Assembly (NCBI RefSeq): GCF_035594125.1 | Contig: NC_087172.1 | Span: 22,395,430-22,459,429 of the forward strand | Source: Scylla paramamosain | Taxonomy: Eukaryota > Arthropoda > Malacostraca > Decapoda > Portunidae | Direction: 5' to 3' | DNA length: 64,000 nucleotides | Part shown: positions 27,336-40,450 of the stretch, in pieces | Layout of the letters: each line of letters starts with the position of its first letter | Position numbering within the stretch: the stretch's first letter is position 1 | The notes under the pieces: generated by a model | What the model was told of the DNA's origin: nothing | Databases searched by the model: none | What the model saw: only the letters and a program-made list of their open reading frames with translations | Program-made: the position numbers and the translations under genes

Positions 27336-30300
27336 AAAACAAAACAACATTACATTAATCGTGCCTTTTGAGTCTTTTCATCTATTTACGTACCGAAACG
27401 CTAAAACGCATGCAAAAAACTTTAATGTAGAAACAGAATAATATTATCAAAATCATATTTTTTTTTTATTTTATTTCTTTTTATAGCTTGTTACGTAGAA
27501 AAAGCGAAAATGCCTGCAAAGTACCCTATATAAGGAAACAAAAAGACTTCATGAGAAACTTCTATTATGAGTATTTTGAGGTTCTTAGGTACCAAAATGT
27601 TAAAGTGCATGAATAACACTCTATATGGAGAAACACAAAAACCATTATCGAAAACATGTATCTCGACTGCATTTCATATTGTTAGGCAATATGTCTTTTT
27701 GAGTGTTTATGAGCGTGCTAAGCACCAAAACCCTAAAATGTATGTAAGCATCCTGTATGAGTAAACAAAATAATATAACTACATACATCTCTTTTCAGTG
27801 TATTTTGAGGTATGTACCAAAACGCTAAAATGCATGCAAAAAAAAAAAAAAACGTATAGAGGAATAATAAAAAAATTACAAAAGAAACGTGTTTTTAGTG
27901 CTTTTCAACTCAATACGTACAAAACGCCAAAATGCATGTAAATTACCCTATATCTGGTAACGAAAAGATATTACAAGAAACTTGTATTTTTAGTGTTTTT
28001 GAGCTTCTTTGTTACCAAAACGAGAAAAAGTATGCATAGCACCCTATATATAGAAACATAATAAGATAACCAAAAATTGGTATTTAGAGTGATTTTTCAC
28101 ATTGTTAGATACCAAAACGCCAAAATGTATAGAAAGTACCTTATATCGGGATAGGAAACCAGATTTCAAGAAACGGGTCTTTTGTGTGTTTGTGAGCGTG
28201 CACAAAAATGCTAAAAAAAAAAAAAAAACGTAAAAGAAACATTAATAAAACATCTTCTGAGAGTTTTTGAGTTACTTACGTCGTAAAATGATAAAACGCA
28301 TGCAAATGCTTTATGGAAAACAAAATAACTTTAGCAAAAAACTTGTATTTTTTTTTCAGCTTTTTACGTACAAAAACGCTAAATTGCATGGAAAATAGTT
28401 TATAAGGGGAAACGAAAGAACTTTACGAGAAACGTGTATTATGATTGTTTTTGAGCTTCTTAGGTACCAAACCAGAAAAAAAAAATGTATGAATATCACA
28501 CTATATAAAAGAAACATAAATTATTATAAAAAAAACTTGTATTTGGAATGTTTTTAACATTGTTAGGTATCAAAACGGTGAAGTGCATGGAAACAGAACT
28601 ACGTTTCCAGAATCGTATATTTTCAGTGTTTTTAACGTATTAGCAAGGAAAATGGTTAAAAAAAACGGTAAAAAAAAATCCTTATGCAAAATAAGTATCG
28701 AGTGTTTTTGAGTTATTTTTTACGTCAAAAACACCAAAATGCATACAAACTATCCTATATGGGGAACCAAAACGACATTACAAGAAACGTTTATTATCGT
28801 TATTTTTTTTTTTTTTAGCTTCTTAGGTACCAAAACGTTAAAACGCATGAAGAGCGCTTTATTTGGAGAAAAAGATTAATACCAAAAAAGTGTATTTTAA
28901 GTGTAATTCACATTATTAGGAGATATAACAGCGAAATGCATGCAAAGCACTCGATATGGAGAAACGAAAAGTCTTTACGAGAAATCTGTTTTTTTGAACT
29001 TCTTAAGTACCAAACTCTAAAACGCATGAATAACCTTCTATATGAAAAAAAAAAAAAAAAAACAGAACAATAGTACCAAGAACCGTGTCTTTTGAGTGTT
29101 TTTTTTTCAGTATCTTACGTACCAAAAACGCGAAAAACGCATGCAAAACACACTTTATGGAGAAAAAGACTAATATTACCAAAAACAAGTTTTTTTGGGG
29201 TGTTTTGTGAGCTTAGGTGGAAAAACGCCAAAATACATCCTTCTTAGGTACGAAAATTTTATATGGAGAAACGAAAAGGCATTACAAGAAACGTGTTATG
29301 AATGTTTCTGAGCTTCTTAGGTACCAAAACGCAATAAACCACGAATAACATTCTATATGAAGATACAAAACAACATTACCGAATACGTGTTTTGAGTGCT
29401 TTTTTTTCACATTCATAGATACCAAAACACCAAAATGCATCCAACGATCCCTATATAGGGAAAAAAATTAAATTTCTAGTAACGTGTCTTTTATGAGTTT
29501 ATTAGCGTGTTAAGTGCCAAAACGACAAAAAAAAGTAAATAAAAAATTAAAAAAACACCCTATATGGATAACAAACCGTCACCGAAACCGTCCCTTTTTC
29601 AGTGTTTTCAGGTAATTACCTATCATAATGCTAAAACGCATGAAAAAAAAAAAAACATTTATGGCGAAATATTATATATTTGAGAAAAAAAAAATGTTTT
29701 TGAGTTTGTTACAAAAACGACAAAATGCACACAAAGTACACTATGGGAAACGAAAGGGCATTACCTGAAACGTGTATTATTAGTGCTTTTGAGCTTCTTA
29801 GGTACCAAAATGTTAAAAGGTATTAATAGTACTCAATGGAAAAAAAAAACTACCAAAAACTTGTGTTTTATGTGTATTACACATTATTAGGTGCCAAAAA
29901 GCCAAAAAACAGAAAAAATAGGCTATAGTTGGGAAAGAAAATGATATTTCGTGAAACGTGTCTGTTGAGTGTTTATGATCGTGTTAGGCACCAAAATGTT
30001 TTTGAGCTACTTACGTACCAAAAAGCTAAAACACACGTGAAACATGATTTATGAAGAAACACAATAGAATTACGAAAAAACAAGTATTTTAAGGGTTTTC
30101 AGTGTGTTAACTACGAAAACGCCAAAATGTATGCAAAGTACCTAATATTAAGAAACGAAAAGACATTACAAGAAAAGTGTATTATCAGTGTTTTTAATCT
30201 TTTTAGGTACCAAAACGCTAAAAGACATAAATAGTATTACTCTATATGGAAAAAAAAAAAGAAAATAAAAACACTTACCAAAAAACGTGATTTTTGAGTT

Positions 30301-31587
30301 TTATTTCACATTGTAAGATAGCAAAAACGCCAAAATGCATGCCAAGTGCCCTTTCTAGGGAAACGAAACATTTCCAGAAACATGTATTTTTTTCTTTTTT
30401 TTTAAGTGTTTATGAGCGTGTTAGGCACAAAAACGCTAAAAGACATAAATAGTATTACTCTATATGGAAAAAAAAAAAAGAAAATAAAAACACTTACCAA
30501 AAAACGTGATTTTTGAGTTTTATTTCACATTGTAAGATAGCAAAAACGCCAAAATGCATGCCAAGTGCCCTTTCTAGGGAAACGAAACATTTCCAGAAAC
30601 ATGTATTTTTTTCTTTTTTTTTTAAGTGTTTATGAGCGTGTTAGGCACAAAAACGCTAAAAGGCATGGAAAAGTTCCTCTATGGGGAAAGCAAAACAACA
30701 TTTCTAAAAACGTGTGTTTGGTGTGTTTTTGAGCTATTTATGTACAAAAACCATAAAACGAATGGAAAACACCCTTTTAAATAGAAAGAGAATAACCTTA
30801 CCAAAAACAAGTATTTAAATGCTTTTGAGCTTGTTACGTACAAAATCGCCAAAATGCATGCAAAGAATGAGGAAATGAAAAGACATTGCGAGAAATGTGT
30901 GTTATGAGTGTTTTTGAGATTCCTGTCTACGAAAACGCGAAAACCCTGTAATAACACTCTAAATGGAGAAACAGAACAACATCAAAAGAAAAAAACAAAC
31001 GTGTTTTGTGTATTCTTTTACACTGTTAAGTAATTAAATGCATAAATACATGTAAGGTACCCTATACGAGGGAAAAAAAAAAAAAGACATTTCCAGGAAC
31101 ATGTTTTTTGAGTGATTATGATCTTGTTAAGTACCAAAACGTAAAAATGCATGCAAACACTCTTCATGTAGAAAACATGATAATATTATTGAAACCAAGT
31201 ATTTCGAGTTTTTGAACTTATTACCTAGAAAAACGCCAAAATCCTTGATTACACGATCTGAAGAAACAAAAACGCATAACGAGAAACTTGTGTTATGAGT
31301 GTTTTTTTTCAGTTTCTTAGGTACTTAAACGCTAAAACGCCTAAATATATGGAGAAAATTAACATCATAAAAACTTGCATTTTGAGTGTATTTCACATGG
31401 TTAGGTACCAAAATGCCAAAATGTATGCAAAGCACACTTTATAGGAAAAGGAAACGATATATCCAAAAATGTGTTTTTTGAGTGTTTATGAGCGTGTTAG
31501 GCACCAAAACGGTTAAAAAAGCATGAAAAGTACCCTATATGGAAAAAAGAAACATCATTACCAAAAACGTTTCTCTTCGGTCTTTTT
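27336..31587 (-). repeat. Satellite, type I HOR, - orientation (in duplication)
   Basis: Inverted monomers throughout. It carries the 219-bp tandem duplication at about 30,213-30,650. The right edge is a hairpin, GTCTTTTT (31,580-31,587) with AAAAAGAC (31,593-31,600), created by a deletion relative to the other copy. No gene is visible. Confidence 0.84.
30213..30650. repeat. Recent 219-bp tandem duplication
   Basis: Two units, about 30,213-30,431 and 30,432-30,650, agree apart from a one-base A-run difference, including odd sequence such as AAAGACATAAATAGTATTAC and GCATGCCAAGTGCCC. The corresponding place in the other duplication copy (about 58,725-58,945) has one unit. The shared word AACGCTAAAAG lies at the crossover point. 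Confidence 0.95.
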
Positions 31588-31592
31588 GAGCG

Positions 31593-33315
31593 AAAAAGAC
31601 TCAAAATATATGTTATTAATAATGTTATGTGTCTTCATATAAAGTGTTATTCATGCATTTTAGCGTTTTTGTACCTAAGAACCAAAAACTTTCATAATAC
31701 ACGTTTCTCGTAAAGTCTTTTCGTTTCGAAACATGCTTTCTTGTAACAATTTCATTTCCCCATATCAAGGGCTTTCCATGCATTTTGGCGTTTCGGTACC
31801 TAATAATGTGAAATATGCTCAAAACACACGTTTTTGTTAATGTTGTTCTGTTTCTTCATAGAGTGCTGTTTATAGGTTTAGCGTTTCAATAACTAAAATG
31901 TTAAAAAAATAATCATAATACATGTTTCTCGTAATGTCATTACTTCTACCTATTAAGAGTATTTTGCATCCATTTCAATGTTTTTGTATGCAACAAACTC
32001 AAAAAACTCTCAAAATACTTGTTTTTGGTAATGATATTCTTCTACATAAAAGGTGTTTTGCATGCTTTTTTAGGGTTTCGGTACGTAAGAGGCTGAAAAA
32101 CACTCAAAAGACACGTTTTTGGGTAAAGTTGTTTTCTATTCCCATTTAGGGTGTTTACCATTGCATTTTAAACACTCAAAAAAAAAAAAAAACACATTTC
32201 TTGAAATGTAGTATCGTTTCCAAATATATTGGTACTTAACAATGTGGAAAAAAAACACTCAAATTACACGGTTTTTGGTAATGTTGTTCTGTTTCTTTGT
32301 ATAAGGTGGTATGAACGCGGTTTCGCATTTCGGTACCTGGGAAGCTCAAAAACACTTATAATACACTTTTCTTCTAATGTCTTTTTTGTTTCCCCACATA
32401 ATATACTTTTCATATATTTTGGTGTTATTCTGTAACAAGCTCAAAAACACTCAGAATACTTGTTTTTGGTAATGTTATTCTGTTTCTGCATAAAGGGTGT
32501 TTTGCATGCATTTTACCTTCTTGGTACATAACAAGTTTAAAAACACTCAAAAAGTCATGTTTTTCGTTAAGTCGTTTTGTATTCCCAAATAAGGTGATTT
32601 CCATGCTTTTTAGCGTATTGGTGCTTAACACGCTCAAAAACATTTAAAAGATACATTTCTGGAAATCTTGTTTTTACCCATATAGAGGATTTTTAATGCA
32701 TTTTGGTGATTTGCTATTTTTAAATGTGAAAACACTCAAAATACACGTTTTTTGGTCTCGATATCGAGTACTATTCCTGAGTTTCATCATTTTGTTACCT
32801 ATGATGTTCAAAAACACTTATAATAGATTTTCTTCGTAATGTCCTTTCGTTTCCCCATATAACGTTATTTTCATGCATTTTTGCATTTTTGTACGTAACA
32901 CGCTAAAAACACTCGAAATAGTTATTTTTTGTAATATTATTCTTTTTCTCCATAAAGTGTTTTGTATTCGTTATAGCGTTTTGTACGTAGGAAGCTCTAT
33001 AACATTCAAAAGACACGTTTTTTCGTAATGATGTTTTATATTGCCATATACGTTGCTTTGCATGCATTTTGGCGTTTTGTTAAATACACTCAAAATATAA
33101 GTTTTAGGTAAAGTTTTTTATTTATTTTTTTTATTAAGTGCTGTCAATGTGTTTTGGCGTCTTTGTACCTAAAAAGGTAAAAAAAAAAAAAAACGATTAT
33201 AATAGATCTTTCATAATGTCCTTTCGTTTCCCAAAATAGAGGACTTTGCATATATTTTGGCGTTTCTTTACGTAACAAGCTCAAAAAAACTCAAATTACT
33301 TGTTTTTCGTAAGGT

Positions 33316-33408
<93 letters not shown>

Positions 33409-35808
33409 AAGTGTGTTTTGCATGTTTTAGAGTTTTGGTGCTAAAGAAATTCAAAACCCTGAAAAGACACTTGTTCGTAATGTTTTACATGTATATTCCC
33501 ATATAGGGTGATTTCTATGTTTTTTTTTTTTTTTAGCGGTATGATGCCTAATACGAAAAAATAAATAAATAAATAAAAAAAAAACCCTCAAAAAACATTT
33601 TTGTCATTTTCGTACCTAATAATAATAAAAAAAACACCCAAATACAAATTATTGTTAATGTTGTTCTGATTTGTCGATATAAAGTGCACTATAAAATTCA
33701 TGCGTTTTAGTATTTTGCTACCTAAGAAGCTCTAAAACTCTCATAATACACCTTTTTCCTAATGTCTTTTCGTTTAATATTACAGAGTCTTTTGCTTGCA
33801 TTTTGGCATTTTTCCACTACTAAGCTCAAAAACAAACAAAAACACGTTTTTGATACCTATACTTTTTCTTCATGTTTTTTTTTTTGTTTTTTTGCAAGCG
33901 TTTCAGCGTTTTTGGTACGTAAGTAGCTCAAAAACACTATAAAGAGACGTTTTGGTAATGTCTTGTTCTCCCATATAGGGTACTTTCCCTCCTTTTTTAT
34001 CGTTTGGGTGTCTGCTCGCACATAAATATTAAAAAAAAAAAAAAAACACGTTTCTGGAAATCTCGTTTCCTTTCTCCATGTAGGGTGCTTTCCACGGAAT
34101 TAAAAACCTAACAATATGATATACACTCAAAATAATAAGTAATGTAATTCTGTTTCTCTCTATAGAGTGTTATTCATACTCATTCAGAGCGTTCTGGTAC
34201 TTATGAAACTAATATAATACTCATAATACACTTTTTTCGTAATGTTTATCCATTTCCCCATTTAGGGTACTGTGCTTACTTTTTGGCGTTTTCTACGAAA
34301 CAACTTGATAAAACACTCAAAATACTTATTTTCTTAATGTTATTAATAATATTTTACATGCGTTTCAAAGTTTTGGTACATAAGTTGCTCAAAAGTAATG
34401 GAAAAAAAAACGTTTCTGGTAATATGTTGTTTTCCCATATAGGGTGTTTTTTTGTTTCTTTCTTTTTTCCTTTTAGTGTCTAACACGCTCATTAACATTC
34501 AAAAGACACTTTTCTTGAAATCTCGTTTTCTTTCACCATATAGGGTGTTTTGTTTGCATTTTGGAGTTTTGGTACCTGAATGAAATACACTCAAAATACA
34601 TGTTTTTGGAAATATTGTTCTGTTTTTTTTTTTTTTCTATAGAGTGGTAATTATTGCCTTTTAGCGGTTTGTTACCTAAGAGGTAAAAAAAAACCGCGTT
34701 CTGATACCTAAGTTGCTCAAAAATGCTGAAAAGAGACATTTTTGTTAATGTTTTGTTTTCCATTACAGTGTGATTTCCATGCTTTTCATCGATTTGTAGG
34801 TAGAACATTCATAAACACTCAAAAGAAATCTTTCTGGAAAACTCGTTTCCTTTCGCATGTTTTACATGTGTACCTAACAATGAGAAATACACTACAATTA
34901 CAAGTTTTTGGTAATGTTATTATGTTTCTCCATGAAGATTTTTTTTTTTTTTGCATGCGGCTTAGGTTTTTGGTATGTAATAAGCTCAAAACACTTAAAA
35001 GACACGTTTTCTTTAGCGTTCTTTTGTTGTTTAAATCAGGTGATTTCCAAGCTTTATATCGGTTTAGTGTCTAAACACTCAAAAAACACGTTTCTGGAAA
35101 CATCGTTTCATTTCTTCATAAAGGTTACTTTGCATGCATTTTTGCGTTTTCTACGTAACAAGCTCATAAACACATAAAATACTTGTTTTGGGGAATTTTA
35201 TTCTGTTTCTCCATGAAGTGTTTTGCAAACGTATTAGCGTTTTGGTACGTAAGAAGCTCAAAAAGATTGAAAAGACATGTTTTTGATAATGTTTTTTATT
35301 CCCATATGGTGATCTTTCCATGCTTTTTAGCATTCTGGTACCTAGCAGATTCATAAACATTCAAAAGACACGTTTCATTAAATTTAGTTTTGTTTCTTAG
35401 TTAGTGGGCTTCCATACATTTTGGTGTTTTGGCACCTAACAATATGAAAAAAACACTCAAAATACACGTTTTTGGTAATGTTGTTATGTTTATCCATACA
35501 GAGTGCTATTCATGCGTTTTCACATTTTGCTACCTAAGAAGCTCAAATTTACTCATAATACACGTTTCTCGTAATGTCTTTTTCTTTCTTCATATAGAAT
35601 ACTTTGCATACATTATGGCGTTTTTCTTCCTAACAAGCTCAAAAACTCTCAAATGATTTTTTTTTTTTTTTTTTTGGTGATATTATTCTGTTTTTCCATA
35701 AAGTGTGTTTTTCATGCATTTTACATTCTTGGTACGTAAGAAGCTGAAAAAAAACTAAAAAGACACGTTTTTGGCATTTTTTTTTTATTTCCATGTATAT
35801 GTGTATAT
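31593..35808 (+). repeat. Satellite, type I HOR, + orientation
   Basis: + oriented monomers up to a flip near 35,808 (CCATGTATATGTGTATATG). From about 34,654 onwards the block is also the outer part of the left arm of the 5.8-kb palindrome. Around 34,688-34,700 a compressed join (GAGGTAAAAAAAAACCGCG) marks a deletion of about 150 bp relative to both the other duplication copy and the right palindrome arm. Confidence 0.84.
33319..33403. repeat. (TC)n microsatellite, about 85 bp
   Basis: A pure TC run between GTTATTC and TTTTTTAAGTGTGTTTTGC. At the matching place in the other duplication copy (61,829-62,007) there is a (TA)n tract instead. It appears to have expanded from the TTCTGTTTCTCC word of the monomer. 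Confidence 0.97.
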
Positions 35809-38800
35809 GAACTTGTTAACAACAAAACAGTAAAAAGCATGAAAACTTCCCTATACTGGAAAAGCAAAAACAACATTCCCCAAAAAACGTATTTTTGGGG
35901 GTATTTTTCAGCTACTAACGTACAAAAACGCTAAAATGCTTGCAAAAATCCCTTCATGGAAAAAACAAATAACCTTACCAAAAACTAGTATTTCATTTTA
36001 TTTCTTAAGCTTGTCACGTACAAAGGCACCAAAATGCATGCAAAGTACACTATATATGGATACGAAAGTGCATTACGAGAAACGTGCAGTATGAGTGTTT
36101 TCAAATTATTAGGTACCAAAACGATAAAGCGAATGAATAGCACTCTATATGGAGAAACAAAAACGCTAAAATGCATGCAAAGCATCATATATGAGGGAAA
36201 ATACGACAGTTCTAGAAACGTGTTTTTTCAGTGTTTGTAAGCGTATTAGGTACCAAAACGCTAAAAAGCAAGGAAAGAACCATACATGGGAAAACAAAAC
36301 ATTACAAAAAAGTCTTTTCATTGTTTTGAGCTACTTACATACTAAAACGCAAAGGCGCATGCAAAACACCTTTTATGGAGCAACAGCAAAACGTGTATTT
36401 TTAATGTTTTAAGATAATTACGTAAAAAAATTTCAAAATTCATGTAAAGTTCCCAATATGGGGAAACGAAAAGACATTACGAGAAACGTATATTATAAGT
36501 GTTTTACACCTTATAAGGTTGAAAAATACGAAAATGCATGAATACCACTCTTTATGGAGTAACAGAGCAACATTATTAAAAACGTGTATTTTGTTTGTTT
36601 TAACAATGTTATGTACCAAAACGTCGAAATTCATGCAAAGTGCAATCTATGGGAGAAACGAAACGAAATTTCCAGAAACTTGAATTTTGAGTGTTTATGA
36701 CCGTGCTGCGCACCAAAACTCTAAAAAATGAAAATGGAAAGCATTATATATGGGAATACAAAACAAAATTTTCAAAAAAATAGTATTTTTTTTTTTTGTG
36801 CTTTTGAGCTACTTTTATAATTATCAAAACCCTTGAACAGACACAAAACACGCTTAATGGAGAAACAAAATAACAATACAAAAAAAAATATATATATTTT
36901 CAGTGTTTTGAGGTATGTAAGTAGAATAACGCCGAAATGTATGCAAAGTTCCAAATGCCGGAAAACGAAGACATTTCGAGAAACGTGTATTATGAGAGCT
37001 TTTCAGCTTTTTAGGTAACAAACACAAAGGTACCTTAATAGTATTCTATATGGAGAAACAAAACAACACGAATGAAAATATATATTTTGAGTGGTTTTCA
37101 TATTATTAGGTACCAAAGCGCAAAAATACATGCAAAGACCTCTAAAAGACACAAAACGAAATTACAAGAAACCTATATTTTGAGAGTGTTTCTACGTGTT
37201 AGGCACCAAAACAATAAGTATGAAAAGAGCACTATGTTGGAAGGGAAAAAGAAATAACCAACAAAGTGACTTTTCACGTGTTTGGAAGTTTTTAAATTTA
37301 TAATGTACCAAAACGATAAAACATGCAAAAACACCCTTCCTGCAGAAACATAAAAACATTACCAAAAACGAGCATTTTCAGCGATTTTTCAGCTTGTTAT
37401 GCACAAAAGCGTCAAAATGCATATAAAGTACCCTATATAAGAAAACGAAAAGACATTAAGAGAAACCAGTATTATGAGTTTTTTTTTTTTTTTTTTTTTT
37501 TAGCTTATTAGGTACCGAAACGATAAAATGCACGATTTACCTTCTGTATGGAGAAAACATGTATTTTAAGTGTATTTACCTTTGTTAGGTATCAAAACGG
37601 CAAAATGCATGCAAAGCACCCGATTTGGGGAAAATAAACGACATTTCCAGAAACATGTCTTTTGAGAGTTTATGAGTGTGTTAGGCACAAAAAGCTCTTA
37701 AAAAGCATGGGAAAACATTAAGTGTTTTGAGGTACTTATATACCAAACCGCTAAAACGGTTGCAAAACACACTTTATGGAGAAACTCAACAGCTTTACCA
37801 AAAACATGCATTTTGAGAAATTTTGCGCCTGTTACGTACAAAAACGATAAAATACATGCAAATAACCCTAAAAGGGGAAAAGAAAACATTAAAAGAAACG
37901 TATATTTTGAGTGGTATTGAGCTTCATAGGTACCAGAACACTAAAACGTATGAATAATACTCTATATGGAGAAACAGAACAAGATTAACCAACCCTTGTG
38001 TTTTAAGGCTTTTTTCACGTTATTAGGTACCGCAACGCGAAAATGCATGCAAATCATACTATATGGGGAAAGGAAACATTTCCAGAAGCATGTCCTTTCA
38101 CTGTTTATGATTATGTTAGGTACCAAGAAGCTAAAAACCAAGGAAAGCTACCCTATAGGAGAAAGCAAAAGATTACAAAAACTTTTCATTTCAGTGCTTA
38201 TGAGCTACTTACATACAAAAACACTTAAACGCATCCAAAACGCCTTTTTTTTGGAAAAAAAAAACTGAATAACATTACCAAAAAAGCGTGTATTTTCAAT
38301 GTTTTGAGCTTGTTACGCAAAAAAAAAGTAACCAAAGACATTATGAGAAACTTATATAAAGAGCGTTTTTGAGCTTCTCAGGTACCAAAACGCGAAAATG
38401 CATAAATAATACTCTCTTTAGAGAAACACAACAATATTAGATACCAAAACACTAAAAAGCAACGAAAGCTCCCTATTTGGAAAAGCAAAACATTACCAAA
38501 AGCGTGTCTTTTGAAAGTTTTTAGAGCTACTTACGTACCAAAACGCTAAAATGCATGCAAAGCACATTTTATGGAGAAACAGAATAACATTACCAGAAAC
38601 GTGTATCTTGAGTTTTTTTTTTTTATCTTACGTAAAAAAAAGCAAAAATGCATGCAAAGTATCCTAAATGGCGATACGAAAAGAAATAAAAAGACACTTC
38701 ATTTATCAATGTTTTTGAGATTCTTAGGTAGCAAAATGCACAAACGCATGTATAATATTATATATGAAGAAACAGAAGAACATTACCGAAAACGTATATT

Positions 38801-39480
38801 TTGAGTGTTTTTTCACACTGTTACGTAACAAAAACGCCAAAATGCATGAAAATCACCCAATATGGATAAAATAAAGGACATTACGAGAAAGATGCCATTA
38901 GTGTCTTTGAGCGTCTTAGGTACCAAACGCGAAAACTATTTAGTACCACTGTATATGGAGAAACAGAACATTACCAAAAACTTTTATTTTGTGTTTTTCA
39001 CAATTTTATGTACCAAAACGTCAAAATGACCCCAGAGCACCATCTATGGGGAGATAAAACGATATTTCCAGAAACATGTCTTTTGAGTGTCGATTGTTGT
39101 TGTTAGGTACCAAAGTTATAAAAAAAAAGCATGGAAAGCTACCTATATGAAAGAACAAGTCAACCAAAAATTTATCTTTTGGGTATTTTCAGCTACTTAC
39201 GTACCATAACGCTGAGATGTATGCAAAACACCCTTTATTACCATAAACATTTTTTTTTTCTTTTTACATATAAAAAGAAACATAAATGCATGCAAAATAC
39301 TTTGCATGAGGAAACGAAAAGACATCAGAAGAAACTTTTATAATAAGTGTTTTTTTTTTTATTTCTTAGGTACCAAAACCTATTTGACGCATTGAAGAAC
39401 AGTCTATATGGAGAAAAGAACAAGATTACCAAAAATGTGCTTTGTGAGTGTTTTTCACATTGTTAGGTACGAAAACACTC
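35809..39480 (-). repeat. Satellite, type I HOR, - orientation (in left palindrome arm)
   Basis: Inverted 5-mer HOR monomers. It ends at a stem-loop at 39,474-39,493 (AACACTCT, loop ATAA, AGAGTGTT). No gene is visible. Confidence 0.85.
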
Positions 39481-39493
39481 TATAAAGAGTGTT
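39474..39493. repeat. 8-bp stem hairpin at strand switch
   Basis: AACACTCT and AGAGTGTT flank a four-base loop at the exact point where - type I monomers meet + type III monomers. The mirror copy is at 41,889-41,908. Confidence 0.85.
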
Positions 39494-40450
39494 ATTTGTG
39501 GGTTTTAGCTTTCTTATACTTAACGAACTTAAAAAAAAACTCATAATACACGTTTCTCGTAACGTCCTTTCATTTTCCAAACATAGGGTTCTTTCCATGT
39601 ATTTTAGTTTTTTTTATAGGTAACATGATGAAAAACACTCAAAATACATGTTTTTTGGTAATATTATTCTGTTTCTCCATAAAGGGTGTTTTGCATGCGT
39701 TTTAGCGTTTTGGTATGTAAGGAGCTCAAAAACACTTAAAGGCAAGTTCTTCGTAAAAGTTCGTTTTATTCCCATGTAATGTGATTGCCGTGCTTTTTAC
39801 TGCTTTATTGCCTATCACGCTCAAAATACTTTTTGGTAATGTCATTTTTTTGCCACATAAAGCTAGTTTCGCATGCAATTTGGGGTTTTGGTAACTAAGA
39901 ATGTGAAAAGCACTCAAAATACACGCATTTGGTAAAGTTGTTCTGTATTCTTAATTAAGAGTGTTATTCCTGAGTTTCACCATTTTGGTATCTAAGAAAA
40001 TCCTTTATATATATGAGTTTTTGCGTTTTTTGCCTTGTGGTTCTTGTGAAACTATAAAACACTCATTATACACATTTCTCGTAATGTCCTTTTGTATCCC
40101 AATATAGAGTGCTTTCTATCCATTTTCGCATTTTTTGAAGGTAAGAAGCTCAAAAACATTAAAAATATACCTTTTTGGTAATATTATTCTATTTTTTCAT
40201 ATTCGTTGGTTTGCATCCGGTTTAGCGTTTTTCTACGTAAAACACTTAAAACACACTTTTTTCAGTAATTTTGTGATGGATTCCCATTTTGAGTGACTTC
40301 CATATTATTTATCGTTTTGGTGCCTAACATGCTGAAAACACTCAAAAGACAGGTTTCTGGTAAAATCGTTTAATTTCCCAATTTAGGAGGCTTTGGATGC
40401 ACTTTAGGGTTTGGTACATAACAGTCCGAAAAAAAAGATAAAATTAACTT
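39481..40450 (+). repeat. Satellite, type III 10-mer HOR, + orientation
   Basis: About 0.9 of one 10-monomer unit. Signature words are GCCTTGTGGTTCTTGTG (near 40,032), CATAAAGCTAGTTTCGC, TTTATTGCCTA and ACATAACAGTCCGAAA. The same order recurs four times in 46.8-51.1 kb. Confidence 0.86.

Larger units (their letters stand above)
26527..35196. repeat. Segmental duplication, copy 1 (about 8.7 kb)
   Basis: This segment matches 54,972-64,000 in direct orientation. Shared non-consensus landmarks include the start AAAAACCTGAAAAC, GGCTATAGTTGGGAAAG, AAAGAATGAGGAA and CTTTCTTGTAACAATTTC. Conceptual translations at 31,625-31,822 (-) and 60,167-60,364 (-) differ at only five of 65 positions. The offset drifts from 28,445 at the left to about 28,804 at the right. 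The left edge is fused to inverted satellite, whereas the other copy's left edge lies inside an unbroken monomer, so this copy looks like the derived one. The homology may extend beyond 35,196; the partner runs off the window. Confidence 0.9.

Noticed and set aside
26527..35196. The 9-kb duplication as an LTR pair or a large transposon
   Set aside because: It has no coding capacity, primer-binding site or TG...CA ends; it is satellite DNA with internal inversions.
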